A stretch of DNA of 36,958 nt from Rhodoplanes serenus (GCA_945861855.1 CAMAWG010000024.1:1-36958), one strand, 5' to 3'. Positions 24,202 to 33,016 are shown, numbered from the stretch's first letter. Numbers and translations are program-made. The notes: generated by a model not told the origin, from the letters alone.

Positions 24202-25305
24202 ATGCCCATGACCGAGACCATCCCGGCCCTGACGCTCCGCGCCATATCCGCCGTCGGCGTCGAGGTGCCCATGAGCTACGCGCTCGGCACGAGCCGCGGC
24301 CGGATCGCCAGGGCGCCGCTCCTGCTGATCGACGTCGAAACCGCCGAAGGCATCACCGGGCGGGCCTATCTCTGGTCCTATTTCCCCCGGGCGATGGTGG
24401 CAATCGCCAGCATCCTCAAGGAGATCGAGGAGCGCACCAGGGGCGAGCGCGTCGTGCCGGCCGAACTCTGGGGCAGGCTCGCCGAACGCTTCGCACTGAT
24501 TGGGGTGCAGGGGGTGGTCCGCATGGCGATGGCGGGCTTCGACGTGGCCTGCTGGGACGCGCTCGCCACCGCCGCGGGCCAGCCGCTGGTGCGGCTGCTC
24601 GGCGGCGAGCCGCGCCGCATCCCGGCGTACAATTCCTGCGGGCTTGGGCTGATGCCGACGGACGCGCTCGCCGACGAGGCCGAGAAGCTGCTCGAACGCG
24701 GCTTCCGCGCCATCAAGCTGCGGCTCGGCTACCCGACGCTCGCCGAAGACCTTGCGGCGGTTCATGCGGTCAAGCGGCACATCCCGGACGGCGTCGCGCT
24801 GATGGTGGATTACAACCAGGCGCTTTCGGTGGACGAGGCGCTGGTGCGCGGCCGCGTCCTCGACCGCGAGAACCTCGCCTGGCTGGAGGAGCCGATCCGG
24901 CACGACGATTATGCCGGTGCGGCGCTGATCGCCCGCGAGCTTTCGGTGCCCGTGCAGATCGGCGAGAATTTTTCGCTCCTCGCCGGAATGCAGACCGCGT
25001 TCAACGCCAAGGCCTGCGATCTGGTGATGCCCGATCTCGAACGCATCGGCGGCGTCACCGGATGGCAACAGGCGGCGGCGTTCGCGGCGAAGCGCAAGAT
25101 CAAGATGTCATCGCATCTCTATTCGGAGGTCAGCGCGCATCTCATGGCGGTGACGCCGACCGCGCATTACCTCGAATATGTCGACTGGGCCGACAAGGTG
25201 GTGCGGGAGCCGCTCAAGATCGTCGATGGCGAAGCGGTCATTCCCGACAGGCCCGGCACCGGCATCGTCTGGGACAAGGCCGCGGTCGAGAAATACCGCG
25301 TCTAG
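24202..25305 (+). CDS. Mandelate racemase/muconate lactonizing enzyme family protein
   Basis: An enolase-superfamily enzyme of 367 residues that probably abstracts an alpha-proton from a hydroxy-acid. The metal ligands Asp203 (MVDYNQA), Glu229 (WLEEPI) and Glu255 (IGENFS) and the base His305 (MSSHLYSE) have exactly the spacing of P. putida mandelate racemase (26, 26 and 50 residues). The other base position, Lys-x-Lys in mandelate racemase, reads Lys172-Leu-Arg174 here, so the second Lys is replaced by Arg. This may mean a one-base reaction such as dehydration instead of two-base racemisation. The ATG at 24202 is used; 24208 is equally possible. Its stop overlaps the convergent oxygenase-like gene by three bases. 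Confidence 0.88.
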   Translation: MPMTETIPALTLRAISAVGVEVPMSYALGTSRGRIARAPLLLIDVETAEGITGRAYLWSYFPRAMVAIASILKEIEERTRGERVVPAELWGRLAERFALIGVQGVVRMAMAGFDVACWDALATAAGQPLVRLLGGEPRRIPAYNSCGLGLMPTDALADEAEKLLERGFRAIKLRLGYPTLAEDLAAVHAVKRHIPDGVALMVDYNQALSVDEALVRGRVLDRENLAWLEEPIRHDDYAGAALIARELSVPVQIGENFSLLAGMQTAFNAKACDLVMPDLERIGGVTGWQQAAAFAAKRKIKMSSHLYSEVSAHLMAVTPTAHYLEYVDWADKVVREPLKIVDGEAVIPDRPGTGIVWDKAAVEKYRV

Positions 25306-26096
25306 CGAATCAGGCTGCGCACTTCGTTGCCGATGAAATTGCCGACGCGGCGGCCGCGGTTGCGCACGATCCGCAGCATTCCGGAATCGACGAAGTAGGT
25401 GTGCAGAATGCTGTCGCGGGTCTTCACCTCGGGACCGACCGGATCGGCGGAGTGCCAGGTGTCGCTGCCGACCGCGAAGGCGTAGCCGGTGTTGGGCAGG
25501 AACGGCATCTTGACGACCTTGGGCATGCTGCCGTCCGGCAGGCGCTCGTGGAAGATCGTGCCGATATGCTCGGTCGTCGCGTCCGGCGGCAGATAGAACT
25601 GGACGGTGATGCCCTTCCATTTGGTGTCGGTGTGCGGCGTGATTTTGTACTTCGGCACGTCGCGGGTCAGGATCGGGATCGGGAACATGCCGACGTCGCG
25701 GTAGCCGGCGCCGTGGCGGCGCTCCAGCGCGGGCGCCAGCCGCCGCACGAAGGCGTCGCGCACATCGTCGGCGCAAAGCGCGCGGCCGACGATGTCCCAC
25801 AACTCGCGCTTCTGCGCGGGCATCTTGCGGATGTACTCGGGAAACAGATCGATCTTGACGCGGGTGGCGCTGCCGTCGTCCAGGATGTTGACGTTGTTGC
25901 GTCCGGGCAGCGCGCGGTATTCGTCCGCCACCGGCATCTCGCGCAGCATCGCCGCATAGATGTCGGCGGGGAACACGCGATCGAACTGCAGATGATAAAA
26001 CGGCTTCTCGACCGCGCGCGCCTGCTCGACCGACTCGACCAGGAATTCAGTCAGCTTCGCGACCGCTTCCCGCCGGTTGATGATTGGTCCGTGCAT
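25302..26096 (-). CDS. 2-oxoglutarate/Fe(II) oxygenase-like protein
   Basis: The 264-residue protein has the facial triad of Fe(II)/2-oxoglutarate oxygenases on a double-stranded beta-helix: His155 and Asp157 in ITPHTDTKWKG, and His215 in SDTWHSADPVG. Arg227 in KTRDSILHTYF is a candidate 2-oxoglutarate carboxylate ligand. The region between (GITVQFYLPPDATTEHIGTI) resembles members acting on nucleotide-sugar or glycan substrates, but the substrate cannot be inferred. The start at 26096 (MHGPIINRREAV) is taken because upstream sequence is intergenic repeat. It is convergent with the mandelate racemase-like gene, sharing a CTAG stop overlap. Confidence 0.75.
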   Translation of the reverse strand: MHGPIINRREAVAKLTEFLVESVEQARAVEKPFYHLQFDRVFPADIYAAMLREMPVADEYRALPGRNNVNILDDGSATRVKIDLFPEYIRKMPAQKRELWDIVGRALCADDVRDAFVRRLAPALERRHGAGYRDVGMFPIPILTRDVPKYKITPHTDTKWKGITVQFYLPPDATTEHIGTIFHERLPDGSMPKVVKMPFLPNTGYAFAVGSDTWHSADPVGPEVKTRDSILHTYFVDSGMLRIVRNRGRRVGNFIGNEVRSLIR

Positions 26097-26207
26097 GTTT
26101 CGCCTCGGTCGACCCTCGACAGCAACCGATTTATCGGCTGCCCGTCCGTGAGGCAAGTGGGCAGCGCTGCGGCCTTGAAAGCCGATTGCTTTGCGTGGAA
26201 GCATCCC

Positions 26208-26286
26208 CGTTCGCTCCCGCGGACGCGGGAACCCAGTTTTTGCGACAAAGCCTGGGTCCCCGCGTCCGCGGGGACGAACGGAGCTT
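26208..26286. repeat. Palindromic intergenic repeat element (copy B)
   Basis: The outer arms CGTTCG and CGAACG enclose two GC-rich hairpins (CCCGCGGACGCGGG and CCCCGCGTCCGCGGGG) and a central CCCAG ... CAAAG ... CTGGG. The end GAACGGAGCTTG closely matches copy C (GAACGGAGTTTG). It lies between the oxygenase-like gene and the decarboxylase gene. Confidence 0.75.
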
Positions 26287-26328
26287 GATGGCGCGATTCA
26301 ATATGACTCGATAGCGCTCTAGCAGCGC

Positions 26329-27312
26329 TCAGGCACCTTTGAGCTTGAACAGCTTGAGCGCGTTGGTGCGGCCGATTTTCAGCCGGTCCTCTTCGCCGAT
26401 CGGCGCCGCGTCGAACCACAGGGCGGCATGATCGATGTTCTCGAACGGCCAGTCGGTCGAGAACATGATGCGGTCGGACCCGTTCACCATCAACGCCGAG
26501 AGCAGCGCCTGGGTGCAGAAGTTGCCCGACACGGTGATGTGGAAGTTGTTCTGGAAATACTCGCCGATCTTTTTCTTCGCCGGATAGTGGTTCCGGTTCG
26601 GGATCCAGGCGTTCGCATTGTCGACGCGCCACATGCTGAACGGCAGGCCCTCGCCCATGTGGCCGATGACGATCTGCAGCTTCGGATGCTTGTCGAATAG
26701 TCCCGAGCCCATCAGCCGGAGCGCATGCACCGCGGTCTCATGGCCGAACGCCCAGATCGGGCCGAGCAGCCATTCGGCGCCCTTGTAGATGCGCGAGTCC
26801 TGCGGCAGCGGGTTGCGCGGATGCAGGTAGAACGGCACCTCGAGCTCGTCGCACACGGCCCAGAACGGCCAGTACTGCTTCTCGTCGAGATAGGCGATCG
26901 TGTTCACGTCGCCGATCTGCGAGAAGCCGTTGGCCAGCGCGCCGACCATGCCGAGTTCCTTCACGCAGCGCTGAAGCTCGCGCGCGGCCATATCGGGGTC
27001 CTGCAGCGGCAGCGCGGCCAGCGCCTGGAAGCGGTCGGGCCGCTTGCGCACCTGTTCGGCCAGATAGTCGTTCGCCTTGCGCGCGATCTCGTTGGCCTTC
27101 TTGGCGTCGGGGATGGCCTGGATCGCCGGCGCGTTCAGCGACAGGATCATCATCTGCATGCCGAACTCGTCCATCAGGCGAAGCCTGCGGCCGTGCAGGT
27201 CGAGAATGCGCTCGCGCACCTCGACCCAGATGTCGTCGGGAAAGAACCCCTTCGAATCGTTCAGCGTGTCGTCGATCGCAAAATGTTCTTCGAGCCCGAT
27301 CTTGCCCTTCAT
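26329..27312 (-). CDS. Gamma-resorcylate (2,6-dihydroxybenzoate) decarboxylase-type amidohydrolase
   Basis: A metal-dependent decarboxylase of the amidohydrolase superfamily, 327 residues, the same length as known gamma-resorcylate decarboxylases. The metal and catalytic residues fall at the family's own numbers: Glu8 and His10 in IGLEEHF, His164 in FYLHPRNPL, His218 in VIGHMGEG and Asp287 in MFSTDWPFE. These enzymes convert 2,6-dihydroxybenzoate to resorcinol, or related hydroxybenzoates, reversibly. The start is at MKGKIGLEEHF. No resorcinol hydroxylase or ring-opening genes are adjacent. 2,3-Dihydroxybenzoate or 5-carboxyvanillate activity is possible. Confidence 0.85.
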   Translation of the reverse strand: MKGKIGLEEHFAIDDTLNDSKGFFPDDIWVEVRERILDLHGRRLRLMDEFGMQMMILSLNAPAIQAIPDAKKANEIARKANDYLAEQVRKRPDRFQALAALPLQDPDMAARELQRCVKELGMVGALANGFSQIGDVNTIAYLDEKQYWPFWAVCDELEVPFYLHPRNPLPQDSRIYKGAEWLLGPIWAFGHETAVHALRLMGSGLFDKHPKLQIVIGHMGEGLPFSMWRVDNANAWIPNRNHYPAKKKIGEYFQNNFHITVSGNFCTQALLSALMVNGSDRIMFSTDWPFENIDHAALWFDAAPIGEEDRLKIGRTNALKLFKLKGA

Positions 27313-27381
27313 GGCGTCCTCCCCGTTGCGACGGCAATCTTATGCGGGTCACGCCAAAAAGCGAAAGCCGCTTGCGGCGGC

Positions 27382-27624
27382 TTAACGAAGCCTCTTTTTG
27401 GCGAAGGCCCGACCGGACGAACTTTTCATGTAGCGCTCGAACGCGACCGTCTTCGCCTCTTCGGAAAACGCGACGTAAGTGACGAGACGCCAAGGCCGGT
27501 ATTTCGCGGTGTGAAGTGCGCCGCCCGAATTGTGGACTTTAACTCTGGCACGCAAGTCGTCGGTCAGGCCAACGTAATTTCGGTCCGGATGTTCGATGCT
27601 TTGCAGGAAGTAAACGTACTTCAT
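27382..27624 (-). CDS. Small GIY-YIG domain protein
   Basis: An 80-residue single-domain GIY-YIG nuclease-fold protein: MKYVYFLQSIEHPDRNYVGL carries the two strands (YVY and YVG), LRARVKVHN contains the conserved Arg, and FERYMKS holds the acidic residue in the last helix. Related short proteins (UrbS/UPF0213 type) are common in Hyphomicrobiales; the substrate is unknown. It lies between the decarboxylase and a palindrome cluster beside tRNA-Ala. It is too small to be a homing endonuclease and no intron is visible. Confidence 0.85.
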   Translation of the reverse strand: MKYVYFLQSIEHPDRNYVGLTDDLRARVKVHNSGGALHTAKYRPWRLVTYVAFSEEAKTVAFERYMKSSSGRAFAKKRLR

Positions 27625-27677
27625 GGATCAAGAGATTATCTGATCCCGCCCGTCTTCGCCCTACGGGCTACGACGGG

Positions 27678-27762
27678 CAACCTTCGCCGCGCTCGCCTCG
27701 AATTCCCTCTGCCAACCTTGTTCAGGTTGGCTTGCCAACCGAAGCCGCGAAGCGGCGAAGGT

Positions 27763-27764
<2 letters not shown>
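27678..27764. repeat. Nested palindromes at the 3' end of tRNA-Ala
   Basis: CAACCTTCGCCGC (27678-27690) and GCGGCGAAGGTTG (27752-27764) are perfect 13-base inverted repeats. Between them lie CCAACCT-tgttc-AGGTTGG (27712-27730) and GGTTGGC-tt-GCCAACC (about 27725-27740). The right arm touches the CCA end of tRNA-Ala. On the minus strand this is the tRNA 3' trailer, so it may act in tRNA processing or termination; it also looks like a dispersed repeat. Confidence 0.7.
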
Positions 27765-27838
<74 letters not shown>

Positions 27839-27896
27839 ATCAGGGAATTGGGATCAGTCATCAGACCCTAAGACGGGCTGATGAACGAATCGGAAA

Positions 27897-28337
27897 TCAA
27901 GTCTCCTCTTCGTCTTCGCGGCCTTCGCCGATGATGTCGGTGACGTCGTCGTCGCCCTCTTCCTGTTCCTCGATGAAGGGGGCCTCCTCGGTCTCCTCGA
28001 CCTCGATATCGTCGTCGCCTTCCACGCCGTCGACCTTCTTGCCGGTGGCTTCCGCGTCGGCGTCCTCGAGCGAAACCAGCTCGACGTCGGCGGTCTCCGG
28101 CGCCTCGGCTTCGGCCTCCTTGGCCTTCGCGCCGGCGGCGGCGGCAGCAGCAGCCGCGGCGGCAACGCCCGCGGCGGCGGCCGCCGCGGCTTCGGCGGCC
28201 CGGCCGCGCGCGACCGGCACGACGATTTCAAAGACCGTGCTGCATTTCGGGCAGACGATCGGGGTCTTGCTCAGGTCGTAGAATTTTGCGCCGCAACTGC
28301 CGCAGAGACGCTTCGTGCCGAGCTCGGGTTTTGCCAC
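27897..28337 (-). CDS. TIGR02300 family (FYDLN-acid) zinc-ribbon protein
   Basis: The 146-residue protein begins MAKPELGTKRLCGSCGAKFY, followed by the FYDLSKTPIVCPKC block that defines the family. Two CxxC pairs (Cys12/15 and Cys29/32) form a small zinc ribbon. A long Ala-rich stretch (about 48-72) and an extremely acidic C-terminus (EEQEEGDDDVTDI, EDEEET) follow. The function is unknown; the acidic tail suggests binding to a basic partner. It is divergent from aroA, the usual position in Alphaproteobacteria. On the minus strand a TTGACA (near 28412) upstream may be its -35 box. Confidence 0.92.
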   Translation of the reverse strand: MAKPELGTKRLCGSCGAKFYDLSKTPIVCPKCSTVFEIVVPVARGRAAEAAAAAAAGVAAAAAAAAAAGAKAKEAEAEAPETADVELVSLEDADAEATGKKVDGVEGDDDIEVEETEEAPFIEEQEEGDDDVTDIIGEGREDEEET

Positions 28338-28452
28338 GGTTCGGAAATCCTTGGAAACGGTCCGGATGACGAGGAAAAGTGGTGCTTCCCTTGGCCGCTG
28401 GCAAGGCCGCTGTCAATAGCGTCGGCAGGGGCCCCGTGGTAGGCCAATCCTC

Positions 28453-29790
28453 ATGAACCAAGCCGTTCCAGCCTCGCCGCTGACCGCCCGCCGCTCGGGG
28501 GCTTTGACCGGCCGTGTGCGCGTGCCGGGTGACAAGTCGATTTCGCTGCGTTCCCTGATCCTGGGCGCGCTCGCGGTCGGCGAGACACGGATCACCGGCA
28601 TGCTGGAGGGCGAGGACGCCATCAGCACCGCCAACGCCATGAAAGCGCTCGGCGCCTTCGTGGAGCGCACCGGCGAGCGGGCCTGGCGGGTGCGGGGCGT
28701 CGGCGTCGGCGGCTTCGCCGAGCCGTCCGCCGCGCTCGATTTCGGCAACTCCGGAACCGGCTGCCGTCTCGCCATGGGCGCCGTGGCCGGCTGCCCGATC
28801 AAGGTGACGTTCGACGGCGACGCGAGCCTGCGCACGCGGCCGATGCGGCGCATCCTCGACCCGCTGGAGAAGATGGGCGCGCGCACCCTGGAGATCCGCG
28901 AGGGCGGCCGCCTCCCGGTGGTGATGCAAGGCGCCCGCGACCCGATGCCGATCGAATACGAGGCGCCGGTGCCGTCGGCGCAGCTCAAGTCGGCGGTGCT
29001 GCTCGCGGGCCTGGCCGCGCCCGGCGCGACCACCGTGATCGAGAAGGAGGCGACGCGCGACCACACCGAAAAGATGCTCAGGCATTTCGGCGCGAGCCTC
29101 CGCGTCACCCACATCGGCGAGCACGGCCGCCGCATCACGCTCGAGGGCCAGCCCGAACTGGAAGCAGCCCCGGTCGTGGTGCCGGCCGATCCCTCCTCGG
29201 CCGCGTTCCCGTTGGTCGCAGCCTTGATCGTGCCGGGCTCGGAGGTCGTGCTGGAGGGCGTGATGCTCAATCCGCTTCGCACCGGCCTCTACACGACGCT
29301 GCGCGAGATGGGCGCTTCGATCAAAATGGTCGAGCAGCGCAACGAGGGCGGCGAGGACGTCGCCGATCTGCGGATCAGGGCGGGCGCGCTGAAGGGCGTG
29401 GACGTGCCGGCCGAGCGCGCGCCGATCATGATCGACGAATATCCGATCCTCGCCATCGCCGCCTCCTTCGCCGAAGGCGTGACGCGGATGCGCGGGTTGA
29501 AGGAGTTGCGCGTGAAGGAATCCGACCGCCTCGAAGGGACCGCCGCGATGCTGCGCGCCAACGGCGTCGAGGTCGAGATCGAGGGCGACGACCTCATCGT
29601 GAACGGCAAGGGCCGCGCCGCCGGCGGCGGCGTGGTCGCGACCCACATGGATCACCGCATCGCCATGTCGGCGCTGGTGATGGGGCTCGGCAGCGAGCGG
29701 GACGTCTCGGTGGACGACGCGGCCTTCATCGCCACGAGCTTCCCCGGCTTCATCGAATTGATGCGCGGGCTCGGCGGCGATTTCAGCTAG
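28453..29790 (+). CDS. aroA: 3-phosphoshikimate 1-carboxyvinyltransferase (EPSP synthase, class II)
   Basis: AroA transfers enolpyruvate from PEP to shikimate-3-phosphate in aromatic amino acid synthesis. The 445-residue product follows the class II (CP4-like) pattern: [98 protein letters not shown]. Two positions stand out. Leu32 replaces the His usual in class II (GDKSISHRS). Gly101 occupies the position that is Ala in glyphosate-tolerant CP4, so inhibitor sensitivity is expected from that position. The start at 28453 fits. The next gene is a convergent CFA synthase, overlapping by eight bases, instead of cmk. Confidence 0.96.
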   Translation: MNQAVPASPLTARRSGALTGRVRVPGDKSISLRSLILGALAVGETRITGMLEGEDAISTANAMKALGAFVERTGERAWRVRGVGVGGFAEPSAALDFGNSGTGCRLAMGAVAGCPIKVTFDGDASLRTRPMRRILDPLEKMGARTLEIREGGRLPVVMQGARDPMPIEYEAPVPSAQLKSAVLLAGLAAPGATTVIEKEATRDHTEKMLRHFGASLRVTHIGEHGRRITLEGQPELEAAPVVVPADPSSAAFPLVAALIVPGSEVVLEGVMLNPLRTGLYTTLREMGASIKMVEQRNEGGEDVADLRIRAGALKGVDVPAERAPIMIDEYPILAIAASFAEGVTRMRGLKELRVKESDRLEGTAAMLRANGVEVEIEGDDLIVNGKGRAAGGGVVATHMDHRIAMSALVMGLGSERDVSVDDAAFIATSFPGFIELMRGLGGDFS

Positions 29791-31096
29791 CCGGGCGATA
29801 CAACCCGGCCCGCGACAGCGGCACGCCGGAGGCGCCGCGGCGGCGCTTCGACGCGAGCGTCTGGAAGATGCCGATCCTGGCGCGGTCGAATCCGATCGAA
29901 ACCCCGGCCAGATAGAGCAGCCACAGGCGCGCCTTGACGCCGCCCACCTCCCGCTCGGCCGCGGCGAAATTCGCCAGCAGCCGGTCATGCCAGAGCCGCG
30001 TGGTGCGCGCGTAATGCTCGCGCCAGGCTTCGACGTCGTGCACCTCGAAGCCGTGCCGCTCCAGGTTCGCAATCGACATGCCGAGGTGATCGAGATCGCC
30101 GCCGGGGAAAATGTACCGGCCGATCGCGTTGGCCTCGGTGCTGTAGCGGCGAAAGAAGCCGCGGTCGGCGCCCTTCGCTGGGCGCGCGATGGAATGATGC
30201 AGGTAGAGACCGCCGGGCTTCAGCAGCCGGTTCATGGTCGAGAAGTAGCGGTCGAAGTTCTTGTGGCCGACCTGCTCGAACATGCCGATCGAGGCGATCT
30301 TGTCGAACGCGCCGTCCAGCAGCGAATAGTCGCGCAGTTCGAAGGTGACGCGGTCCTGCAGTCCCAGGCGCGCGACCTTCTCCCTGGCGTAGTCGTACTG
30401 CTCTCCGGCGAGCGTCACGCCATGGGCGTGCACGCCGTAGTGGCGCGCCGCGTGGATCAGCAGCGCGCCCCAGCCGCAGCCGATGTCGAGAAAGGTCTCG
30501 CCGGGCTGGAGCCGCAGCTTGCGGCAGATCATGTCGAGCTTGTCGCGCTGCGCCCGCGCAATGTCGTCGTGCGGCTCGGTGAAATAGGCGCAGGTGTAGA
30601 CCATCTCTGGATCGAGAAAGAGCGCATAGAACGCGTTGGACAGGTCGTAGTGATAGTGGACGTTCTCGCGGTTGACCTCTTCGCTGCCGTCCCGCCCGGC
30701 CTTGTCGCCGCGCACCGCTTCGAGCGGCCACGGCCCGCCGCGCGGAACCAGCAGGAAGCGCGCGGCGGTGCGAAGCGTCAGCGTCTTGTCCAGCGCCTTG
30801 AGGGCGTCTTTGGTCCGCACCCGCGGCCGCTGCGCCAGGAGATCGAACAGCGTTCCGTTGCGCAGCTCCAGCCGCGCCGTAACCAGCAGGTTGAACAGCG
30901 TATCGAGCTTCGGTCGCCGGATCAGGGCTGCGACGGCTCCCTCGTCGGCGATCGCAAGCGCCAGCGCGCCGGGAGCGAGGTCGCCGGGGACCGTCGTGCC
31001 GTCCCACAGCACGAAGCCAATCTCGATGCCGAGGCGTTCGCGCAGGTGCGTGAGCAATGACGTCAGGCTCTGGAGCCGTCTTGCCGCGGCAGTCAT
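29783..31096 (-). CDS. Cyclopropane-fatty-acyl-phospholipid synthase family protein
   Basis: A SAM-dependent enzyme of 437 residues that methylenates unsaturated phospholipid acyl chains. An N-terminal lipid-binding region (about 1-125) precedes the catalytic part: [37 protein letters not shown] (with the conserved Cys), SAM motif [19 protein letters not shown] (about 203-221), [13 protein letters not shown] and the C-terminal [13 protein letters not shown]. This matches bacterial Cfa and mycolic-type synthases. It lies on the opposite strand between aroA and cmk, which are usually adjacent, and overlaps the aroA 3' end. Confidence 0.92.
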   Translation of the reverse strand: MTAAARRLQSLTSLLTHLRERLGIEIGFVLWDGTTVPGDLAPGALALAIADEGAVAALIRRPKLDTLFNLLVTARLELRNGTLFDLLAQRPRVRTKDALKALDKTLTLRTAARFLLVPRGGPWPLEAVRGDKAGRDGSEEVNRENVHYHYDLSNAFYALFLDPEMVYTCAYFTEPHDDIARAQRDKLDMICRKLRLQPGETFLDIGCGWGALLIHAARHYGVHAHGVTLAGEQYDYAREKVARLGLQDRVTFELRDYSLLDGAFDKIASIGMFEQVGHKNFDRYFSTMNRLLKPGGLYLHHSIARPAKGADRGFFRRYSTEANAIGRYIFPGGDLDHLGMSIANLERHGFEVHDVEAWREHYARTTRLWHDRLLANFAAAEREVGGVKARLWLLYLAGVSIGFDRARIGIFQTLASKRRRGASGVPLSRAGLYRPAS

Positions 31097-31222
31097 GCCA
31101 AAGCGCCCATCTTGCCAATTCCGCTGTTCCCTCTTTTCATCTAGCTGTTTTCCGGCCTAACTCCAACCGCGCCTGGGCGATGGGTTCGGCAGCCTGGGCA
31201 GATTTGGAATTGCGGAGTGGCG

Positions 31223-31846
31223 ATGATCATTGCGATCGATGGACCGGCGGCGTCGGGCAAGGGCACGGTCAGCAAGAAGCTCGCCGCGCACTACGGCCTG
31301 CGCCATCTCGACACCGGCTTGCTGTATCGCGCGGTGGCGAAGGCGCTGCTCGACGCGGGCTATGCCCCCGGCGAGGAGGCGCGCGCGATCGCGGCGGCGA
31401 AGGCGATCGATCCCGCGCGCTTCGACGAGACCGCGCTCAAGCGCTACGAGGTCGGCGAGGCGGCGTCGGTGGTCTCGGCCATCCCGGGCGTGCGGGCGGC
31501 GCTGTTCGATTTCCAGCAGGAGTTTGCCGCGGCGCCGGAAGGCGCGGTGCTCGACGGCCGCGACATCGGCACCGTGATCTGCCCAAACGCCGAGGTGAAG
31601 ATTTTCGTCACCGCGGCGCCCGAGATCCGCGCCCGCCGCCGCGCGTTTGAATTGCGGGGCCGGGGAGAGAAGGCTGACGAAGCCGCGGTGCTGGCGGACA
31701 TCCTGGCGCGCGACGAACGCGACCGGTCCCGTTCCACCGCCCCGTTGTTGCAGGCGCCGGACGCCCATCTGCTCGACACCAGCGCGCTGGATATCGACGG
31801 GTCGTTCCGCGCCGCCATCGCGCTCGTCGAGCGCATGCGGCGGTAG
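31223..31846 (+). CDS. cmk: Cytidylate kinase
   Basis: Cmk phosphorylates CMP and dCMP. The 207-residue product starts [20 protein letters not shown] with the P-loop GPAASGKG. It has [12 protein letters not shown] (substrate binding), [15 protein letters not shown] and [19 protein letters not shown] (LID and Arg residues). It is somewhat shorter than the usual 220-230 residues but complete. The ATG at 31223 has GGAG close upstream; a GTG six bases earlier is less likely. In most Alphaproteobacteria rpsA follows directly; here 4.9 kb intervene. A palindromic repeat (copy C) begins 31 bases after the stop. Confidence 0.95.
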   Translation: MIIAIDGPAASGKGTVSKKLAAHYGLRHLDTGLLYRAVAKALLDAGYAPGEEARAIAAAKAIDPARFDETALKRYEVGEAASVVSAIPGVRAALFDFQQEFAAAPEGAVLDGRDIGTVICPNAEVKIFVTAAPEIRARRRAFELRGRGEKADEAAVLADILARDERDRSRSTAPLLQAPDAHLLDTSALDIDGSFRAAIALVERMRR

Positions 31847-31877
31847 CCCTCTATACCGCAGTTGTTTTAAGTTGAAT

Positions 31878-31944
31878 CGTTCCCGTTCCCAGCGTTTTGG
31901 CCAAAGAACTGGGCTCCCGCTTGCGCGGGAGCGAACGGAGTTTG
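31878..31944. repeat. Palindromic intergenic repeat element (copy C)
   Basis: The element has CGTTCCCgttCCCAG on the left, CAAAGaaCTGGG in the centre, the hairpin CTCCCGC-tt-GCGGGAG and the end CGAACGGAGTTTG. It shares the centre and right end with copy B. It marks the left edge of the insertion between cmk and rpsA. Confidence 0.75.
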
Positions 31945-32005
31945 TTTCAGCGTAATGCAATTGTGCATTAGCTTGTCTGCATGGTACGCCCGTGCCTGGG
32001 CGGAA

Positions 32006-32128
32006 ATGAAACGGCGGGAGCTTATCGGTGGAGCGGCGGCTTCATCGCCACTCGTGGCACGCGCGCAGCCCAGGCTTGCCACTCAATTCCATTCAGCCAA
32101 TCCATCGAGCGAGACACGAGAGCCCAAC
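32006..32128 (+). pseudogene. Relic leader of an ABC-type substrate-binding protein, in frame with yghU
   Basis: From an ATG at 32006 the frame reads MKRRELIGGAAASSPLVARA, the export signal of the binding proteins found downstream (RRREFITLLGG ... ARAQQ) with three residues missing. It then runs without a stop through LATQFHSANPSSETREPN into the YghU start at 32129. It is probably the remnant of a fourth binding-protein gene truncated by the arrival of yghU. If translated from 32006, YghU would carry a weak twin-arginine-like signal. Confidence 0.6.
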
Positions 32129-33016
32129 ATGACTGACACACCTCAATACACGCCGCCGGACGTCTGGGTCTGGGAGAAGGACGACAGGCCCGAGTGGCGC
32201 TACGCCAACACCAATCGCCCGATCGCGGGCGCGACGCATGAGAAGGAGCTGCCGCGCGGAAAGCATCCGCTGCAGCTCTATTCACTGGGGACGCCCAACG
32301 GCATCAAAGTGACAATCATGCTGGAGGAGTTGCTGGCCACAGGTCACAGCGGAGCGGAATACGACGCCTGGCTGATCCGGATCGGTGAGGGCGACCAGTT
32401 CGGCAGCGGGTTCGTCGGGGTGAATCCGAATTCCAAAATTCCGGCGCTCATGGACTACAGCGGGCCGAAACCGCAGCGCGTGTTCGAGTCCGGCGCGATC
32501 CTGCTCTACCTCGCGGAAAAATTCAGCGCCTTCCTGCCGAAGGACCACGCAAAGCGTACCGAGGCGCTGAACTGGCTGTTCTGGCAGATGGGTTCAACGC
32601 CCTATGTCGGCGGCGGCTTCGGGCATTTCTATGCCTATGCTCCGGTGAAGATCAAATACGCCATCGATCGTTTTGCCATGGAGGTGAAGCGCCTGCTCGA
32701 CGTGCTCGACCGGCGGCTTGCGGACAATCGGTTCCTCGCCGGCGACGAATATACGATCGCCGATATGGCGTGCTGGCCCTGGTACGGCAACGGCATGCTG
32801 AACGGCGCCTCCTACAACGACCCGCGCAAGTTCCTGCAGACGCACGAATACAAGCACCTGACGCGCTGGACGAAGGAAATCGGCGAGCGTCCGGCCGTCA
32901 GGCGCGGGCGGATGGTCAACCGCATGAGCGGGGCGCCTGAAGAGCAATTGCGCGAGCGCCACGACGCCGGCGACTTCGAGACCAAGACGCAGGACAAGAT
33001 CGGCGCGCGCGGGTAA
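32129..33016 (+). CDS. yghU: Glutathione-dependent disulfide-bond oxidoreductase (YghU-type GST)
   Basis: The 295-residue product matches the E. coli YghU pattern along its whole length: VWVWEKDDRPEWRYANTNRP, GKHPLQLYSLGTPNGIKVTI, MLEELLATGHSGAEYDAWLI, RVFESGAILLYLAEKFSAFLP and RHDAGDFETKTQDK. YghU is a Nu-class GST-like enzyme with disulfide-bond reductase and some peroxidase activity, normally cytoplasmic. The start at 32129 (MTDTPQYTPPD) fits the family. The frame is open upstream to a relic binding-protein leader. The gene lies in the block between cmk and rpsA and may be horizontally acquired. Confidence 0.95.
   Translation: MTDTPQYTPPDVWVWEKDDRPEWRYANTNRPIAGATHEKELPRGKHPLQLYSLGTPNGIKVTIMLEELLATGHSGAEYDAWLIRIGEGDQFGSGFVGVNPNSKIPALMDYSGPKPQRVFESGAILLYLAEKFSAFLPKDHAKRTEALNWLFWQMGSTPYVGGGFGHFYAYAPVKIKYAIDRFAMEVKRLLDVLDRRLADNRFLAGDEYTIADMACWPWYGNGMLNGASYNDPRKFLQTHEYKHLTRWTKEIGERPAVRRGRMVNRMSGAPEEQLRERHDAGDFETKTQDKIGARG

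Noticed and set aside
24150..26288. 712-codon plus-strand open frame
   Set aside because: It runs across the mandelate-racemase gene in another frame and antisense to the oxygenase-like gene. Its Arg/Gly/Ala-rich composition is typical of shadow frames in GC-rich DNA.
27382..27624. GIY-YIG protein as a homing endonuclease of an intron or mobile element
   Set aside because: It has only 80 residues, no DNA-binding tail and no intron nearby. It fits the small chromosomal GIY-YIG family.
28736..28770. Glyphosate-tolerant EPSP synthase of the CP4 type
   Set aside because: The key position is Gly101, not Ala, so tolerance is not supported even though the enzyme is class II.
28228..30072. 614-codon minus-strand open frame opposite aroA
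   Set aside because: It is antisense to the whole of EPSP synthase, a certain gene, and has no recognisable motif.
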